A model generated the notes under the pieces. It did not search any database. It saw nothing but the letters and a program-made list of their open reading frames with translations, and had not been told where the DNA came from. A stretch of 64,000 nt of DNA from Kitasatospora cinereorecta (GTDB taxonomy: Bacteria > Actinomycetota > Actinomycetes > Streptomycetales > Streptomycetaceae): NCBI RefSeq assembly GCF_024172095.1, contig NZ_JAMZDX010000001.1, positions 1,253,001 through 1,317,000 on the forward strand, given 5' to 3'. This document shows positions 26,260 through 40,471 of this stretch, in pieces (position 1 is the stretch's first letter; each line of letters begins with the position of its first letter). Both the position numbers and the translations under genes were made by a program.

Positions 26260-27255
26260 GTGGACGTTTCCCTTGGCCTGTGGATCGGCACGATCGGTGT
26301 GCTGATCGCCCTGATCGTGGCCGACTTCTTCATCGGCGGCCGAAAGCCGCACGAGGTCTCCCTCAAGGAGGCCGGAATCTGGACGGCCGTCTGGGTCGCC
26401 CTCGCCGCCGTGTTCGGCGGTTTCCTGTGGTGGTACGGCGGATCGCGCCCGGCCGGCGAGTTCTTCGCCGGTTACGTCACCGAGAAGTCGTTGAGCGTCG
26501 ACAATCTCTTCGTCTTCATCCTGATCATGAGCAAGTTCGCGGTGCCGCGGATCTACCAGCAGCGTGTGCTGATGGTCGGTGTGATCATCGCGCTGGTGCT
26601 GCGTGCGGTGTTCATCGCCGGTGGCGCCGCCCTGGTCACCACGTTCTCCGGGGTGTTCTTCATCTTCGGCGCCTTCCTGATCTGGACCGCCTGGAAGCTG
26701 ATCAAGGAGGCCCGGGCCGGCGAGGAGGACGAGGAGTTCGAGGAGAACCTTCTGCTCAAGTCGATCGAGCGGCGCTTCCCGTCCACCGACCGCTACCACG
26801 GCACCAAGCTCTTCATCCGGGAGAACGGCCGCCGGCTGATGACCCCGATGCTGGTGGTGATGCTGGCGATCGGCACCACCGACGTGCTGTTCGCGCTCGA
26901 CTCCATCCCGGCGATCTTCGGCCTGACCCAGGACCCGTACATCGTCTTCACCGCCAACGCCTTCGCCCTGATGGGCCTGCGCCAGCTGTACTTCCTGATC
27001 GGCGGCCTGCTGAAGAAGCTGGTCCACCTGTCGTACGGCCTGTCGGTGATCCTCGGCTTCATCGGTGTGAAGCTGGTGCTGCACGCGCTGCACGAGACCG
27101 GCGTGCACGTGCCGGAGATCGGCATCCCGTTCTCGCTGGGCTTCATCGTGGTGGTGCTGGCCGTCACCACCGTCACCAGCCTGCTCGCCTCCCGCCGGGC
27201 GGAGCGCGACGCCGGGGCCGCGCCGGAGTCGGAGCCGGCGAAGATCGACGCCTGA
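26260..27255 (+). CDS. TerC-family integral membrane protein
   Basis: 331 residues with about eight or nine transmembrane segments. TerC/Alx proteins are linked to Mn2+ efflux and metal loading of exported proteins. The two inverted halves carry the family's acidic motifs, EKSLSVDNLFVF (D81) and GTTDVLFALDSIPA. A cytoplasmic acidic loop (AGEEDEEFEEN) lies between them. The GTG start at 26260 is fixed by GGAGGAG 6 nt upstream, which is occluded in the alternative leader fold. It is the last member of the Ter set. Confidence 0.93.
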   Translation: MDVSLGLWIGTIGVLIALIVADFFIGGRKPHEVSLKEAGIWTAVWVALAAVFGGFLWWYGGSRPAGEFFAGYVTEKSLSVDNLFVFILIMSKFAVPRIYQQRVLMVGVIIALVLRAVFIAGGAALVTTFSGVFFIFGAFLIWTAWKLIKEARAGEEDEEFEENLLLKSIERRFPSTDRYHGTKLFIRENGRRLMTPMLVVMLAIGTTDVLFALDSIPAIFGLTQDPYIVFTANAFALMGLRQLYFLIGGLLKKLVHLSYGLSVILGFIGVKLVLHALHETGVHVPEIGIPFSLGFIVVVLAVTTVTSLLASRRAERDAGAAPESEPAKIDA

Positions 27256-27276
27256 TCCCCGCTGATCCCCGACGCA

Positions 27277-27306
27277 CGGAAGGGCCGCCCGCGGGCGGCC
27301 CTTCCG
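27277..27306. terminator. Bidirectional terminator between terC and the MBL gene
   Basis: A perfect 14-bp stem (27277-27290 and 27293-27306) centred on a GC pair; in practice a 12-bp stem with a 6-nt loop. It lies between convergent genes. Confidence 0.8.
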
Positions 27307-27322
27307 TCGTTCGCGCGGCCGG

Positions 27323-27976
27323 TCACCAGCCGCGTTCGCGCCACTCGTCGAGGTGCGGGCGCTCCGCGCCGAGGGTGGTGTCGTTGCCGTGGCCCGGGTA
27401 GACCCAGGCCTCGTCGGGCAGGACGTCGAAGATCTTCTCGTTGACGTCCCGGAACAGGCTGGCGAACGCCTTCGGGTCCTTCCAGGTGTTGCCGACGCCG
27501 CCGGGGAAGAGGCAGTCGCCGGTGAACACGTGCGGGTGGCCCTGCGGGTCGTCGTAGACCAGCACGATCGCGCCCGGGGTGTGCCCGACCAGGTGCCGCA
27601 CGGTGAGCTCGACCGAGCCGACCCGGACGGTGTCGCCGTCGTCCAGCAGCAGGTCGGTCGGCACGTCGATGCCCTCGGCGTCGATCCGGCCGGCCGCGGC
27701 GCGGGCGCCGGTGGCGGCGACCACCTCGGCCAGGGCGGCCCAGTGGTCGTGGTGCCGGTGGGTGGTGACCACGGTGGCCAGCCGGTCGCCGACCGTCTCC
27801 AGCAGCACCGGCGCCTCGGCCGCCGCGTCGATCAGCAGCTGCTCGTCGGTGGCCCGGCAGCGCAGCAGGTAGGCGTTGTTGTCGAACGGGCCGACCGCGA
27901 CCTTGGTGATGATCAGATGGGCGAGCTCCCGGACGTCGGGCGGGCCGCCGACCTTGACCGAGCCGTGGTACGTCAT
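27323..27976 (-). CDS. MBL-fold metallo-hydrolase (glyoxalase II-like)
   Basis: 217 residues of the metallo-beta-lactamase fold with the dinuclear metal motif THRHHDH (H73, H75, D77, H78), a later HTPGAIVL segment, FTGDCLFPGGVGN and YPGHGNDTTLG. This pattern fits thioester hydrolases such as glyoxalase II or persulfide dioxygenase relatives. It lies 54 nt after a mycothiol-type enzyme gene, so a mycothiol-linked detoxification substrate is plausible (inference). Confidence 0.88.
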   Translation of the reverse strand: MTYHGSVKVGGPPDVRELAHLIITKVAVGPFDNNAYLLRCRATDEQLLIDAAAEAPVLLETVGDRLATVVTTHRHHDHWAALAEVVAATGARAAAGRIDAEGIDVPTDLLLDDGDTVRVGSVELTVRHLVGHTPGAIVLVYDDPQGHPHVFTGDCLFPGGVGNTWKDPKAFASLFRDVNEKIFDVLPDEAWVYPGHGNDTTLGAERPHLDEWRERGW

Positions 27977-28030
27977 CGTGCCGCTCCTCGCTGCCGCGTG
28001 GTGGGTTCCGTCGGGATCATCATCCCGCGA

Positions 28031-28804
28031 TCACAGCATCGGGGGCAGCTCCGGCAGGGCGGTCCTGGCGTCGCTCACCAGCTCGCCGCCCCGGTGCACC
28101 TGGAGGCCGTCGCCGTCGGCCCGGCCGGACAGCCAGGCGGTGAGCGCCCGGACCGGGCCCTCCACGGTCAGCTCGGGCTCCCCGGCACCCAGCTGCTCGC
28201 GCAGGCCGGCGTCCTCGGCGACCAGCACCATCCCCGGCAGGCCCTCGACCGCCCGGAACTGCGCCGCGAGCCGGGTGAACTGCGAGGTGGCCATGGTGTC
28301 CGGCCAGTGCGCCGGGGTGTGCCCGGCGGCCAGGTCGACATGGTGGTACTCCAGCTCCAGCAGCCGCTTGTAGGGCAGCTCGTGCGCGGGGAAGAGGTAC
28401 CCCGAGCGGTGCTTCAGCTGGACGCTCCAGGCCTCGTCCGGCAGCAGCGCGGCGGCGTCCATGAACCGCCGGTGGCTCGCCTCCAGGTCGGCGAGCTGCT
28501 CGTCCAGCGGCCGGCCGGCGCCCTCCTCGATGCCCTGGTCGCGGGCCTCGGGGCTGGCGTACTGGGGAATGTCCCGGCCGGTCCGGGCGCTGTCCAGAAG
28601 GTTGACCAGGGAATCGGCGTTGCGGGAGATGTGCGCCAGGACGTGGCCGCGGGTCCAGCCCGGCAGGGCGGACGGCTCGGCGACGGCCTCCGGCTTCAGC
28701 TCCGCGACGTCGGCGAGCAGTTGCTCGGTGCTCTCGACGACGGCACGCAGCCAGGCGGCAGCGGACTGGGCGTCGCTGCGGGCGGCGGTCTGGGCGTCGG
28801 TCAT
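28031..28804 (-). CDS. Maleylpyruvate isomerase-family mycothiol-dependent enzyme
   Basis: 257 residues of the DinB-like four-helix bundle. The metal-site motif GWTRGHVLAHISRNADSL and later LLELEYHHVDLAAGH provide the expected three histidines. Members use mycothiol as thiol cofactor in isomerisation or S-transfer. It probably forms a two-gene operon with the MBL hydrolase downstream. Confidence 0.88.
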   Translation of the reverse strand: MTDAQTAARSDAQSAAAWLRAVVESTEQLLADVAELKPEAVAEPSALPGWTRGHVLAHISRNADSLVNLLDSARTGRDIPQYASPEARDQGIEEGAGRPLDEQLADLEASHRRFMDAAALLPDEAWSVQLKHRSGYLFPAHELPYKRLLELEYHHVDLAAGHTPAHWPDTMATSQFTRLAAQFRAVEGLPGMVLVAEDAGLREQLGAGEPELTVEGPVRALTAWLSGRADGDGLQVHRGGELVSDARTALPELPPML

Positions 28805-29014
28805 GGGCGTGTGCCTCCTGTGGGGAGCGGCCCGGGCGTTGCCCGGACGGGTCCGCTGTCGTTGACGCTATATCGCCGACAGTGCCCCGCATCACTCGTT
28901 CGGGTGGACTCGGCTGGACAAGCTCGATATTCGAACGCCTGAGCTATAGGCTGGCTGCCGCATCCTGGAAGAAGTACCTCCCAACCTCACGCCCGGAGAA
29001 AGGCGCCAGAAGCA

Positions 29015-31897
<2,883 letters not shown>

Positions 31898-31946
31898 CGC
31901 GAACCTGCACCAACCCGGCGCGACCTGCGTGCGAACGCAGCGCACA

Positions 31947-32029
31947 CCGAGGGGCGCGGGGAACCTGCGCGACCGGCCGTCCGCTCACGGAGAGCGGCGG
32001 CTGACCGCGCGGTTCCCCGCGCCCCTCGG
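31947..32029. repeat. Dispersed palindromic repeat, copy 2
   Basis: An 18-bp perfect outer stem (31947-31964 and 32012-32029) with imperfect inner pairing and an inner hairpin CCGCTC/GAGCGG. The arm shares GAGGGGCGCGGGGAAC with the copies at 7220 and 52892. It lies 49 nt after the uvrA stop and is the likely uvrA terminator. Confidence 0.8.
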
Positions 32030-32144
32030 GCGTGCCCGGCCGGGCCCGCAAGCTTTGCCGATCCCGGGGTCGGCCCCGCCGTTCCACGCCCTCCGGTGGA
32101 ATTAGACTCCTCGGACCGCGTTCGCCGACCCGCAGGAGCCCGCC

Positions 32145-32633
32145 TTGTCCGAGAGCCCCGCCACCTCCCGTCGTACCGTGCTCTGCTGTGCCGCCGCCGT
32201 GCTGGCCGGCGGTTCCGCGGTGGCCGTCACCGGCTGTTCGTCGTCGGGGTCGTCCTCGTCCTCGAACAACTCCGCCAACTCCGCCGGCACCTCCGGTAAC
32301 GCGGGCAGCTCCGGCAACGCCGGCAGCGCCGCCGCGGGTGCGGTGGTGCTCGGGGCGGCGACCGACGTGCCGGTGGGCGGCGGCAAGGTGTACCGGGACC
32401 AGAAGATCGTGGTGACCCAGCCGGCGGCGGGGGAGTTCAAGGCGTTCAGCGCCAAGTGCACCCACGCGGGCTGCATCGTCGACCAGGTGACGGCGGGTCA
32501 GATCAGCTGCCCGTGCCACGGCAGCAAGTTCGCGATCGCGGACGGCTCGGTGAAGGGCGGCCCGGCGCCGTCGCCGCTGCCGGAGTACCAGGTCGCGGTG
32601 CAGGACGGAAAGCTGCAGGTCACCAAGGTGTGA
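32145..32633 (+). CDS. Tat-exported Rieske [2Fe-2S] lipoprotein
   Basis: 162 residues starting at TTG with CAGGAG upstream. A twin-arginine motif (SRRTVLC, R9-R10) and a lipobox VTGC (C31) indicate Tat export and lipid anchoring. Residues 32-64 are a Ser/Asn/Gly spacer. The Rieske fold follows: CTHAGC supplies C105 and H107, CPCH supplies C122 and H125, and C110/C124 form the family disulfide. It resembles the Rieske domain of QcrA but is far smaller, so it is a stand-alone electron carrier. Its partner is unknown. Confidence 0.9.
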   Translation: MSESPATSRRTVLCCAAAVLAGGSAVAVTGCSSSGSSSSSNNSANSAGTSGNAGSSGNAGSAAAGAVVLGAATDVPVGGGKVYRDQKIVVTQPAAGEFKAFSAKCTHAGCIVDQVTAGQISCPCHGSKFAIADGSVKGGPAPSPLPEYQVAVQDGKLQVTKV

Positions 32634-32640
32634 CCGCCCG

Positions 32641-32675
32641 GCCTCCTGCCCGCACCCCCGTGCCGGGCAGGAGGC
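32641..32675 (+). terminator. Terminator after the Rieske lipoprotein gene
   Basis: A 12-bp perfect stem (32641-32652 and 32664-32675) with a further short inner pairing, starting 7 nt after the stop codon. Confidence 0.7.
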
Positions 32676-32837
32676 CCGCGGCCCCGCCGCCCCCGATGAT
32701 CGGCCCGGGCGACGGCGGACGCCAGTGCATCGGCTCCTGCCCCGATGGTCCCGCCGGACGGCCCCGCCGCGGCCGTTGATCGTCCGGAGGCCGGAACCGG
32801 GCACGGACCGTCACCGGCAATCGGTACGGTAGGAGTC

Positions 32838-34868
32838 ATGGCTGATCCGTCCACCTACCGTCCGGCACCCGGGGCGATTCCGGTCTCGCCCGGGGTGTAC
32901 AAGTTCCGCGACGCCCACGGGCGGGTCATCTACGTCGGCAAGGCGAAGAGCCTGCGGCCCCGGCTCTCCTCCTACTTCCAGGACATCGCCGGCCTGCACC
33001 CGCGCACCGCGACCATGGTCACCACCGCGGCGTCGGTGGAGTGGACGGTGGTCGGCACCGAGGTCGAGGCGCTGCAGCTGGAGTACTCCTGGATCAAGGA
33101 GTTCGACCCGCGCTTCAACGTCAAGTACCGGGACGACAAGAGCTACCCGGAGCTCGCGGTCACCCTGAACGAGGAGTTCCCGCGGGTCCAGGTGATGCGC
33201 GGCGCGCACAGGAAGGGCGTGCGCTACTTCGGCCCGTACGGGCACGCGTGGGCGATCCGCGAGACGGTCGACCTGCTGCTGCGGGTCTTCCCGGTGCGCA
33301 CCTGCTCCAACGGCGTGTTCAAGCGCGCCCAGCAGGTGGGCCGGCCGTGCCTGCTCGGCTACATCGGCAAGTGCGCGGCGCCGTGCGTCGGCAAGGTGAC
33401 CGCGGCCGAGCACCGCGACCTGGCCGAGGAGTTCTGCGACTTCATGGCCGGCCGCACCGGCAACTACCTGCGCCGTCTGGAACAGCAGATGCAGGAGGCC
33501 GCGGAGGAGCTGGAGTACGAGAAGGCGGCCCGGCTGCGCGACGACATCGGGGCGCTGAAGCGCGCGATGGAGAAGAACGCGGTGGTGCTGGCCGACGGCA
33601 CCGACGCCGACCTGCTGGCCCTCGCCGAGGACGAACTCGAGGCCGCGGTGCAGATCTTCCACGTCCGCGGCGGCCGGGTGCGCGGCCAGCGCGGCTGGGT
33701 CACCGACAAGGTCGAGGACGTGGACACCGTCGCCCTGGTCGAGCACGCGCTGCAGCAGCTGTACGGCGCGGGCACCGAGCCGGTGCCGCGCGAGGTGCTG
33801 GTGCCGGCCGTCCCGGACGACGCGGTGCGCGAGTGGCTGAGCGGGCTGCGCGGCGCCCAGGTCGACCTGCGGGTGCCGCAGCGCGGCGACAAGAAGGACC
33901 TGATGGAGACCGTCCAGCGCAACGCCCTGCAGGCGCTGGCCCTGCACAAGACCAAGCGCGCCTCCGACCTCACCACCCGCAGCCGTGCCCTCCAGGAGAT
34001 CGCCGACGCACTGGAGCTGGACTCGGTGCCGCTGCGGATCGAGTGCTTCGACATCTCGCACCTCCAGGGCGAGGACGTGGTCGCCTCGATGGTGGTCTTC
34101 GAGGACGGCCTGGCCCGCAAGAGCGAGTACCGCCGGTTCCAGATCAAGGGGTTCGCCGGGCAGGACGACGTCCGCTCGATGCACGAGGTGGTCGGCCGGC
34201 GCTTCCGCCGCTACCTCCAGGAGCGCGAGCAGACCGGCGAGTGGGCCGTCCCGGAGGAGGACGACCCGCAGACGGACGCCGCCGAGGGGCCCCGCACCGA
34301 GGACGGCCGCCCGAAGCGCTTCGCCTACCCGCCGCAGCTGCTGGTGGTCGACGGCGGCCGGCCGCAGGTCGCCGCCGCCCGGCGGGCACTGGACGAACTG
34401 GGCATCGACGACGTCGCGCTGTGCGGCCTGGCCAAGCGCCTGGAGGAGGTCTGGCTGCCCGGCCAGGACGACCCGGTGGTGCTGCCGCGCACCAGCGAGG
34501 GCCTGTACCTGCTGCAGCGGGTCCGCGACGAGGCGCACCGGTTCGCCATCGCCTACCAGCGCACCAAGCGCTCCAAGCGGCTCACGGCGGGGGAGCTGGA
34601 CTCCGTCCCCGGCCTTGGAGAGACTCGCCGCCAGGCCCTGCTCAAGCACTTCGGCTCACTGAAGAAGCTGCGCGCGGCCACGGTGGACGAGCTGTGCGAG
34701 GTCCCCGGCATCGGTCGCCGCACCGCGGAGACTGTTGCCGCAGCCTTGGCCTCCCGTACACCTGCCGCACTCGCGGTGAACACCGCCACCGGCGAGATCA
34801 TCGATGACAGCGCCGAGCCCGACCGTACCGAGACCAGTGGGCCCGACGCGCCCCAGGAGACGCCATGA
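32838..34868 (+). CDS. uvrC: UvrABC excinuclease subunit C
   Basis: The dual-incision nuclease of excision repair, 676 residues. An N-terminal GIY-YIG domain ([20 protein letters not shown]), a UvrB-interaction helix ([20 protein letters not shown]), an RNase H-like nuclease half ([20 protein letters not shown]) and C-terminal helix-hairpin-helix motifs ([31 protein letters not shown]) are all present. ATG 32838 has AGGAG 2 nt upstream of the last bases before the start; the upstream -10-like TACGGT (32824-32829) lies unusually close. It overlaps rapZ by ATGA. Confidence 0.98.
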   Translation: MADPSTYRPAPGAIPVSPGVYKFRDAHGRVIYVGKAKSLRPRLSSYFQDIAGLHPRTATMVTTAASVEWTVVGTEVEALQLEYSWIKEFDPRFNVKYRDDKSYPELAVTLNEEFPRVQVMRGAHRKGVRYFGPYGHAWAIRETVDLLLRVFPVRTCSNGVFKRAQQVGRPCLLGYIGKCAAPCVGKVTAAEHRDLAEEFCDFMAGRTGNYLRRLEQQMQEAAEELEYEKAARLRDDIGALKRAMEKNAVVLADGTDADLLALAEDELEAAVQIFHVRGGRVRGQRGWVTDKVEDVDTVALVEHALQQLYGAGTEPVPREVLVPAVPDDAVREWLSGLRGAQVDLRVPQRGDKKDLMETVQRNALQALALHKTKRASDLTTRSRALQEIADALELDSVPLRIECFDISHLQGEDVVASMVVFEDGLARKSEYRRFQIKGFAGQDDVRSMHEVVGRRFRRYLQEREQTGEWAVPEEDDPQTDAAEGPRTEDGRPKRFAYPPQLLVVDGGRPQVAAARRALDELGIDDVALCGLAKRLEEVWLPGQDDPVVLPRTSEGLYLLQRVRDEAHRFAIAYQRTKRSKRLTAGELDSVPGLGETRRQALLKHFGSLKKLRAATVDELCEVPGIGRRTAETVAAALASRTPAALAVNTATGEIIDDSAEPDRTETSGPDAPQETP

Positions 34869-35806
34869 CGGCCGAAGCCGCCCGTCGCCGCGACAGCACC
34901 ACCGAGAAGCGGGGAATCGAAGTGAACACGTCCAACGGGGGAGAGACCGCCCCCGAGCTGGTGATCATCTCCGGCATGTCCGGAGCCGGCCGCTCCACCG
35001 CCGCCAAGTGCCTGGAGGACCTGGGCTGGTTCGTCGTCGACAACCTGCCGCCCGCCCTGATCCCGACCATGGTCGACCTCGGCGCCCGCTCCCAGGGCGC
35101 GGTGCCGCGGATCGGCGTGGTGGTCGACGTCCGCGGCCGCACCTTCTTCGACGACCTGCTGACCTCGCTGGACGAGCTGGAGAAGCGCGGCGTCCGGCTC
35201 CGGGTGGTCTTCCTGGAGTCCTCCGACGAGGCCCTGGTGCGCCGCTTCGAGAACGTCCGCCGCCCGCACCCGCTGCAGGCCGACGGCCGGATCGTCGACG
35301 GCATCGAGCGCGAGCGCGACCTGCTGCGCGAGCTGCGCGGCGAGGCCGACCTGGTGATCGACACCTCCAACCTCAACGTGCACCAGCTGCGCGCCAAGTT
35401 CGACACCCAGTTCAGCGGCAACGACGAGCCGGAGCTGCGGGCCACCGTGATGTCCTTCGGCTTCAAGTACGGCCTGCCGGTCGACGCCGACCTGGTGGTC
35501 GACTGCCGCTTCCTGCCCAACCCGCACTGGGTGCCGGAGCTGCGGGCCCGTACCGGAACCGACGCGGACGTGGCAGAGTACGTGTTCCAACAGCCGGGCG
35601 CCCAGGAGTTCCTGGACGGCTACACGGAGCTGCTGCGCATCGTCACGGAGGGTTACCGCCGGGAGGGTAAGCGCTACATGACTCTTGCCGTAGGCTGCAC
35701 CGGTGGCAAGCACCGGAGCGTGGCCATGTCGGAGCGGCTGACGAAGCGTCTGATCGCGGACGGCGTGGAAACGGTGCTGGTCCACCGCGACATGGGCAGG
35801 GAGTGA
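34865..35806 (+). CDS. rapZ: RapZ-family nucleotide-binding protein
   Basis: 313 residues. In E. coli RapZ is an RNase adaptor controlling amino-sugar synthesis; in actinobacteria the role is less clear. A Walker A motif GMSGAGRST lies at 37-45, with the family block [24 protein letters not shown] and a C-terminal [16 protein letters not shown] phosphate-binding motif. It is translationally coupled to uvrC (ATGA overlap). First gene of the conserved rapZ-yvcK-whiA block. Confidence 0.95.
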   Translation: MTAEAARRRDSTTEKRGIEVNTSNGGETAPELVIISGMSGAGRSTAAKCLEDLGWFVVDNLPPALIPTMVDLGARSQGAVPRIGVVVDVRGRTFFDDLLTSLDELEKRGVRLRVVFLESSDEALVRRFENVRRPHPLQADGRIVDGIERERDLLRELRGEADLVIDTSNLNVHQLRAKFDTQFSGNDEPELRATVMSFGFKYGLPVDADLVVDCRFLPNPHWVPELRARTGTDADVAEYVFQQPGAQEFLDGYTELLRIVTEGYRREGKRYMTLAVGCTGGKHRSVAMSERLTKRLIADGVETVLVHRDMGRE

Positions 35807-35875
35807 CCGGCCGGGCAGTGTGACAGCATCGCCCCGCCCGTCGCCACAGGCACGAGACAGGAACATGGGGTCGGT

Positions 35876-36931
35876 GTGACGGGATACTCGCCAGCGCGCC
35901 AACTGCAGCACCGGCCTGCCGAGCGAGCCCAGCAACGGAACCGACCCGGTGCGCCGCGGATCGCCGCGCTCGGCGGCGGGCAGGGGCTGTCCGCCTCGCT
36001 GTCGGCGCTGCGCCGGCTGACCACCGAGCTGACCGCCGTGGTCACGGTGGCCGACGACGGCGGCTCCAGCGGCCGGCTGCGCGCCGAACTCGGCGTGCTG
36101 CCGCCCGGCGACCTGCGCAAGGCCCTGGCCGCGCTGTGCGGCGACGACGAGTGGGGCCGCACCTGGTCCGAGGTGCTGCAGCAGCGCTTCACCGGCACCG
36201 GGGAGCTCGGCGGCCACGCGGTCGGCAACCTGCTGATCGTCGCCCTGTGGGAGAAGCTCGGCGACCCGGTCGAGGCACTGAACTGGGTCGGCCGGCTGCT
36301 CAACGTCCAGGGGCGGGTGCTGCCGATGTCGGCCGTCCCGCTCGACATCGAGGCCAAGGTCCGCGGCCACGACCCGGAGCGGCCGACCGAGGTCACCGCG
36401 GTGCGCGGGCAGGCCGACGTCGCGGTCACCCCGGGCACGGTCGAGTCGGTGCGGCTGCTGCCGGACGAGCCGCCGGCCGTCCCGGAGGCGGTCCAGGCCG
36501 TCCTGGAGGCGGACTGGGTGGTACTCGGCCCGGGTTCCTGGTTCACCAGCGTGCTGCCCCACCTGCTGGTCCCCGAGCTGGCCAAGGCCCTCACCGAGAC
36601 CCGCGCCCGCCGGCTGCTCACCCTGAACCTGGCCCCGCAGCCGGGCGAGACCGAGGGTTTCACCCCGCAGCGCCACCTGGACGTGATCGCCGACCACGCC
36701 CCGGACCTCGAGGTGGATGCGATCCTGGTTGATGAGCGAGCCGTCACCGGCGGCGCCTTCGGCGTCTCCGACCTCACCGGCCTGGAGAAGGCCGCGGAGC
36801 GGATGGGCGCGTCGCTCGTCCTCGGCCGGGTGGCCCGCGCCGACGGCACGCCGCGACACGACCCGGAGCTCTTGGCGGCGGCGTACGACCGGATTTTCCG
36901 GACTCATGGAAGGATCGGCCCATGGCGATGA
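35876..36931 (+). CDS. yvcK: Gluconeogenesis factor YvcK/GlmR (CofD-like)
   Basis: 351 residues with a Rossmann-type UDP-sugar-binding fold: [16 protein letters not shown] near the N-terminus, [12 protein letters not shown] and [12 protein letters not shown]. Family members bind UDP-GlcNAc and link carbon status to cell-wall precursor synthesis. A GTG start and an N-terminal Gln/Arg-rich extension are noted. It overlaps whiA by 10 bp. Confidence 0.93.
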   Translation: MTGYSPARQLQHRPAERAQQRNRPGAPRIAALGGGQGLSASLSALRRLTTELTAVVTVADDGGSSGRLRAELGVLPPGDLRKALAALCGDDEWGRTWSEVLQQRFTGTGELGGHAVGNLLIVALWEKLGDPVEALNWVGRLLNVQGRVLPMSAVPLDIEAKVRGHDPERPTEVTAVRGQADVAVTPGTVESVRLLPDEPPAVPEAVQAVLEADWVVLGPGSWFTSVLPHLLVPELAKALTETRARRLLTLNLAPQPGETEGFTPQRHLDVIADHAPDLEVDAILVDERAVTGGAFGVSDLTGLEKAAERMGASLVLGRVARADGTPRHDPELLAAAYDRIFRTHGRIGPWR

Positions 36932-37902
36932 CGGCAGCGGTCAAGGACGAAATCTCCCGGCTCCCCGTCACCCGTGCCTGCTGCCGCAAGGCGGAGGTCT
37001 CGGCGATCCTGCGTTTCGCGGGCGGACTGCACATCGTGAGCGGCCGCATCGTGATCGAGGCGGAGCTGGACACCGGCATTGCGGCACGGCGGCTGCGCAA
37101 GGACCTCCTGGAGATCTTCGGACACTCCTCGGATCTGGTGGTGATGGCCCCCGGCGGGCTGCGACGCGGCAGCCGGTACGTGGTGCGGGTGGTGAAGGAC
37201 GGCGAACTGCTGGCCCGGCAGACCGGGCTGGTGGACGGGCGCGGACGCCCGATCCGGGGGCTCCCCCCGGCGGTGGTCTCGGGCGCGACCTGCGACGCCG
37301 AGGCGGCCTGGCGCGGGGCCTTCCTGGCCCACGGCTCGCTGACCGAGCCCGGCCGGTCCTCCTCCCTGGAGATCACCTGCCCCGGCTCGGAGGCGGCACT
37401 GGCCCTGGTCGGTGCGGCCCGGCGGCTCGGGATCCCGGCCAAGGCGCGCGAGGTGCGCGGCGTCGACCGGGTGGTCATCCGGGACGGTGACGCGATCGGC
37501 GCGCTGTTGACCCGCCTCGGCGCGCACGAGTCGGTGCTCGCCTGGGAGGAGCGCCGGATGCGCCGCGAGGTGCGGGCCACCGCCAACCGGCTGGCCAACT
37601 TCGACGACGCCAACCTCCGCCGCTCGGCCCGCGCGGCGGTCGCCGCCGGCGCCCGGGTGCAGCGCGCGCTGGAGATCCTGGGCGAGGAGGTGCCCGAGCA
37701 CCTCGCCGCCGCAGGGCAGTTGCGGATGCAGCACAAGCAGGCCTCGCTGGAGGAGCTGGGCGCACTCGCCGACCCGCCGCTCACCAAGGACGCGGTGGCC
37801 GGTAGGATCCGCCGCCTCCTCGCGATGGCCGACAAGCGCGCCGCCGAACTCGGCCTGCCCAACACCGAGGCCAATCTGACGGAGGAGATGGCACTCAGCT
37901 GA
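36922..37902 (+). CDS. whiA: Sporulation transcription factor WhiA
   Basis: 326 residues. A LAGLIDADG-homing-endonuclease-like N-terminal domain ([31 protein letters not shown]) is fused to a C-terminal helix-turn-helix ([30 protein letters not shown]). With WhiB it activates division and sporulation genes in Streptomyces. The ATG lies within yvcK, giving coupling. A GU-containing 18-bp hairpin follows at 37920. Confidence 0.97.
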   Translation: MAMTAAVKDEISRLPVTRACCRKAEVSAILRFAGGLHIVSGRIVIEAELDTGIAARRLRKDLLEIFGHSSDLVVMAPGGLRRGSRYVVRVVKDGELLARQTGLVDGRGRPIRGLPPAVVSGATCDAEAAWRGAFLAHGSLTEPGRSSSLEITCPGSEAALALVGAARRLGIPAKAREVRGVDRVVIRDGDAIGALLTRLGAHESVLAWEERRMRREVRATANRLANFDDANLRRSARAAVAAGARVQRALEILGEEVPEHLAAAGQLRMQHKQASLEELGALADPPLTKDAVAGRIRRLLAMADKRAAELGLPNTEANLTEEMALS

Positions 37903-37919
37903 TTTCGAGCCGTCTCATA

Positions 37920-39108
<1,189 letters not shown>

Positions 39109-39139
39109 CCCTCGGCGGATCTGACGTGATGTAAGGGGT

Positions 39140-39172
39140 GGGGCCCGGACGGCGACTGAGCCGCCGGGCCCC
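39140..39172 (+). terminator. Hairpin between gap and pgk
   Basis: A two-part stem, GGGGCCCGG/CCGGGCCCC (39140-39148, 39164-39172), continued by CGGC/GCCG with a single bulged base. It lies 31 nt after the gap stop and would end or attenuate gap transcription. Confidence 0.7.
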
Positions 39173-39258
39173 TCCTCTGTGTACGCACCCTCACTCGCCT
39201 CGATGGCCGGGTTACTGTGCCATCACCCTCTTCATCTCCCCAGGAGAATGTGCTCACC

Positions 39259-40464
39259 GTGAAGACGATCGAAGACCTCGAGGTCACCGGCAAGCGGGTG
39301 TTCGTCCGCGCCGACCTCAACGTGCCGCTCTCCGGCGCCACCATCACCGACGACGGCCGGATCCGCGCCGTCGCGCCGACCATCGCCAAGCTGCTCGCGC
39401 GGGGCGCCCGCGTGGTCGTCGCCTCGCACCTGGGCCGCCCGAAGGGCGAGCCGGACCCGCAGTTCTCCCTCGCCCCGGTCGCCGTCCGCCTCGGTGAGAT
39501 CCTCGGCGCCCCGGTCGCGTTCGCGACCGACACCGTCGGTGAGAGCGCGAAGGCCACCGTCGCCGCCCTCGGCGACGGCGAGGTCACGCTGCTCGAGAAC
39601 CTGCGCTTCAACGCCGGCGAGACCAGCAAGGACGATGCCGAGCGCGGCGCCTTCGCCGACGAGTTGGCCGCCCTGGCCGACCTCTACGTCGGCGACGGCT
39701 TCGGTGCGGTGCACCGCAAGCACGCCTCGGTGTACGACCTTCCGGCCCGCCTGCCGCACGCGGTCGGCGACCTGATCGCCACCGAGGTGGGCGTGCTCAA
39801 GCGCCTCACCGAGGAGGTCGCCCGCCCGTACGTGGTGGTGCTCGGCGGCTCCAAGGTCTCCGACAAGGTCGGCGTGATCGACAACCTGCTGGGCAAGGCC
39901 GACCGGATCCTGATCGGCGGCGGCATGGCGTACACCTTCCTCGCGGCCCTGGGCCACGAGGTCGGCATCTCGCTGCTGCAGAAGGACCAGATCCCGACGG
40001 TCCTGGAGTACCTGGAGCGCGGCAAGGCCAACGGGGTCGAGTTCGTGATCCCGGTGGACGTCGCGATCTCGGCGTCCTTCCCGGACCTCAAGACCAAGGC
40101 CCCGGTCGAGGACTTCGAGGTCGTCGACGCGGACGCCATCCCGGCCGACAAGGAGGGCCTGGACATCGGCCCGAAGACCCGGGCGCTGTTCGCCGAGAAG
40201 ATCGCCGACGCGGCCACCGTCTTCTGGAACGGCCCGGTGGGCGTCTTCGAGCACCCCGCCTTCGCCGAGGGCACCAAGGCCGTCGCGCAGGCGCTGCTGG
40301 AGAGCGACGCGTTCACCGTGGTCGGCGGCGGCGACTCCGCCGCGGCCGTCCGCATCCTGGGCTTCGACGAGACGAAGTTCGGACACATCTCGACCGGCGG
40401 TGGCGCGAGCCTCGAGTACCTGGAGGGCAAGACGCTCCCCGGTCTCGCCGCCCTGGAAGGCTGA
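39259..40464 (+). CDS. pgk: Phosphoglycerate kinase
   Basis: 401 residues. [11 protein letters not shown] at the N-terminus, the SHLGRPKG loop and the C-terminal nucleotide motif [10 protein letters not shown] are intact. It makes ATP from 1,3-bisphosphoglycerate. GTG 39259 ([15 protein letters not shown]) matches the family start; GTG 39250 is an in-frame alternative but lies too close to AGGAGA (39242-39247). It is followed 7 nt later by tpiA. Confidence 0.97.
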   Translation: MKTIEDLEVTGKRVFVRADLNVPLSGATITDDGRIRAVAPTIAKLLARGARVVVASHLGRPKGEPDPQFSLAPVAVRLGEILGAPVAFATDTVGESAKATVAALGDGEVTLLENLRFNAGETSKDDAERGAFADELAALADLYVGDGFGAVHRKHASVYDLPARLPHAVGDLIATEVGVLKRLTEEVARPYVVVLGGSKVSDKVGVIDNLLGKADRILIGGGMAYTFLAALGHEVGISLLQKDQIPTVLEYLERGKANGVEFVIPVDVAISASFPDLKTKAPVEDFEVVDADAIPADKEGLDIGPKTRALFAEKIADAATVFWNGPVGVFEHPAFAEGTKAVAQALLESDAFTVVGGGDSAAAVRILGFDETKFGHISTGGGASLEYLEGKTLPGLAALEG

Positions 40465-40471
40465 AGGCACG

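Noticed and set aside
28860..29014. LexA (SOS) box in front of uvrA
   Set aside because: Only a CGAAC half-site is present; the matching half is missing at the required spacing.
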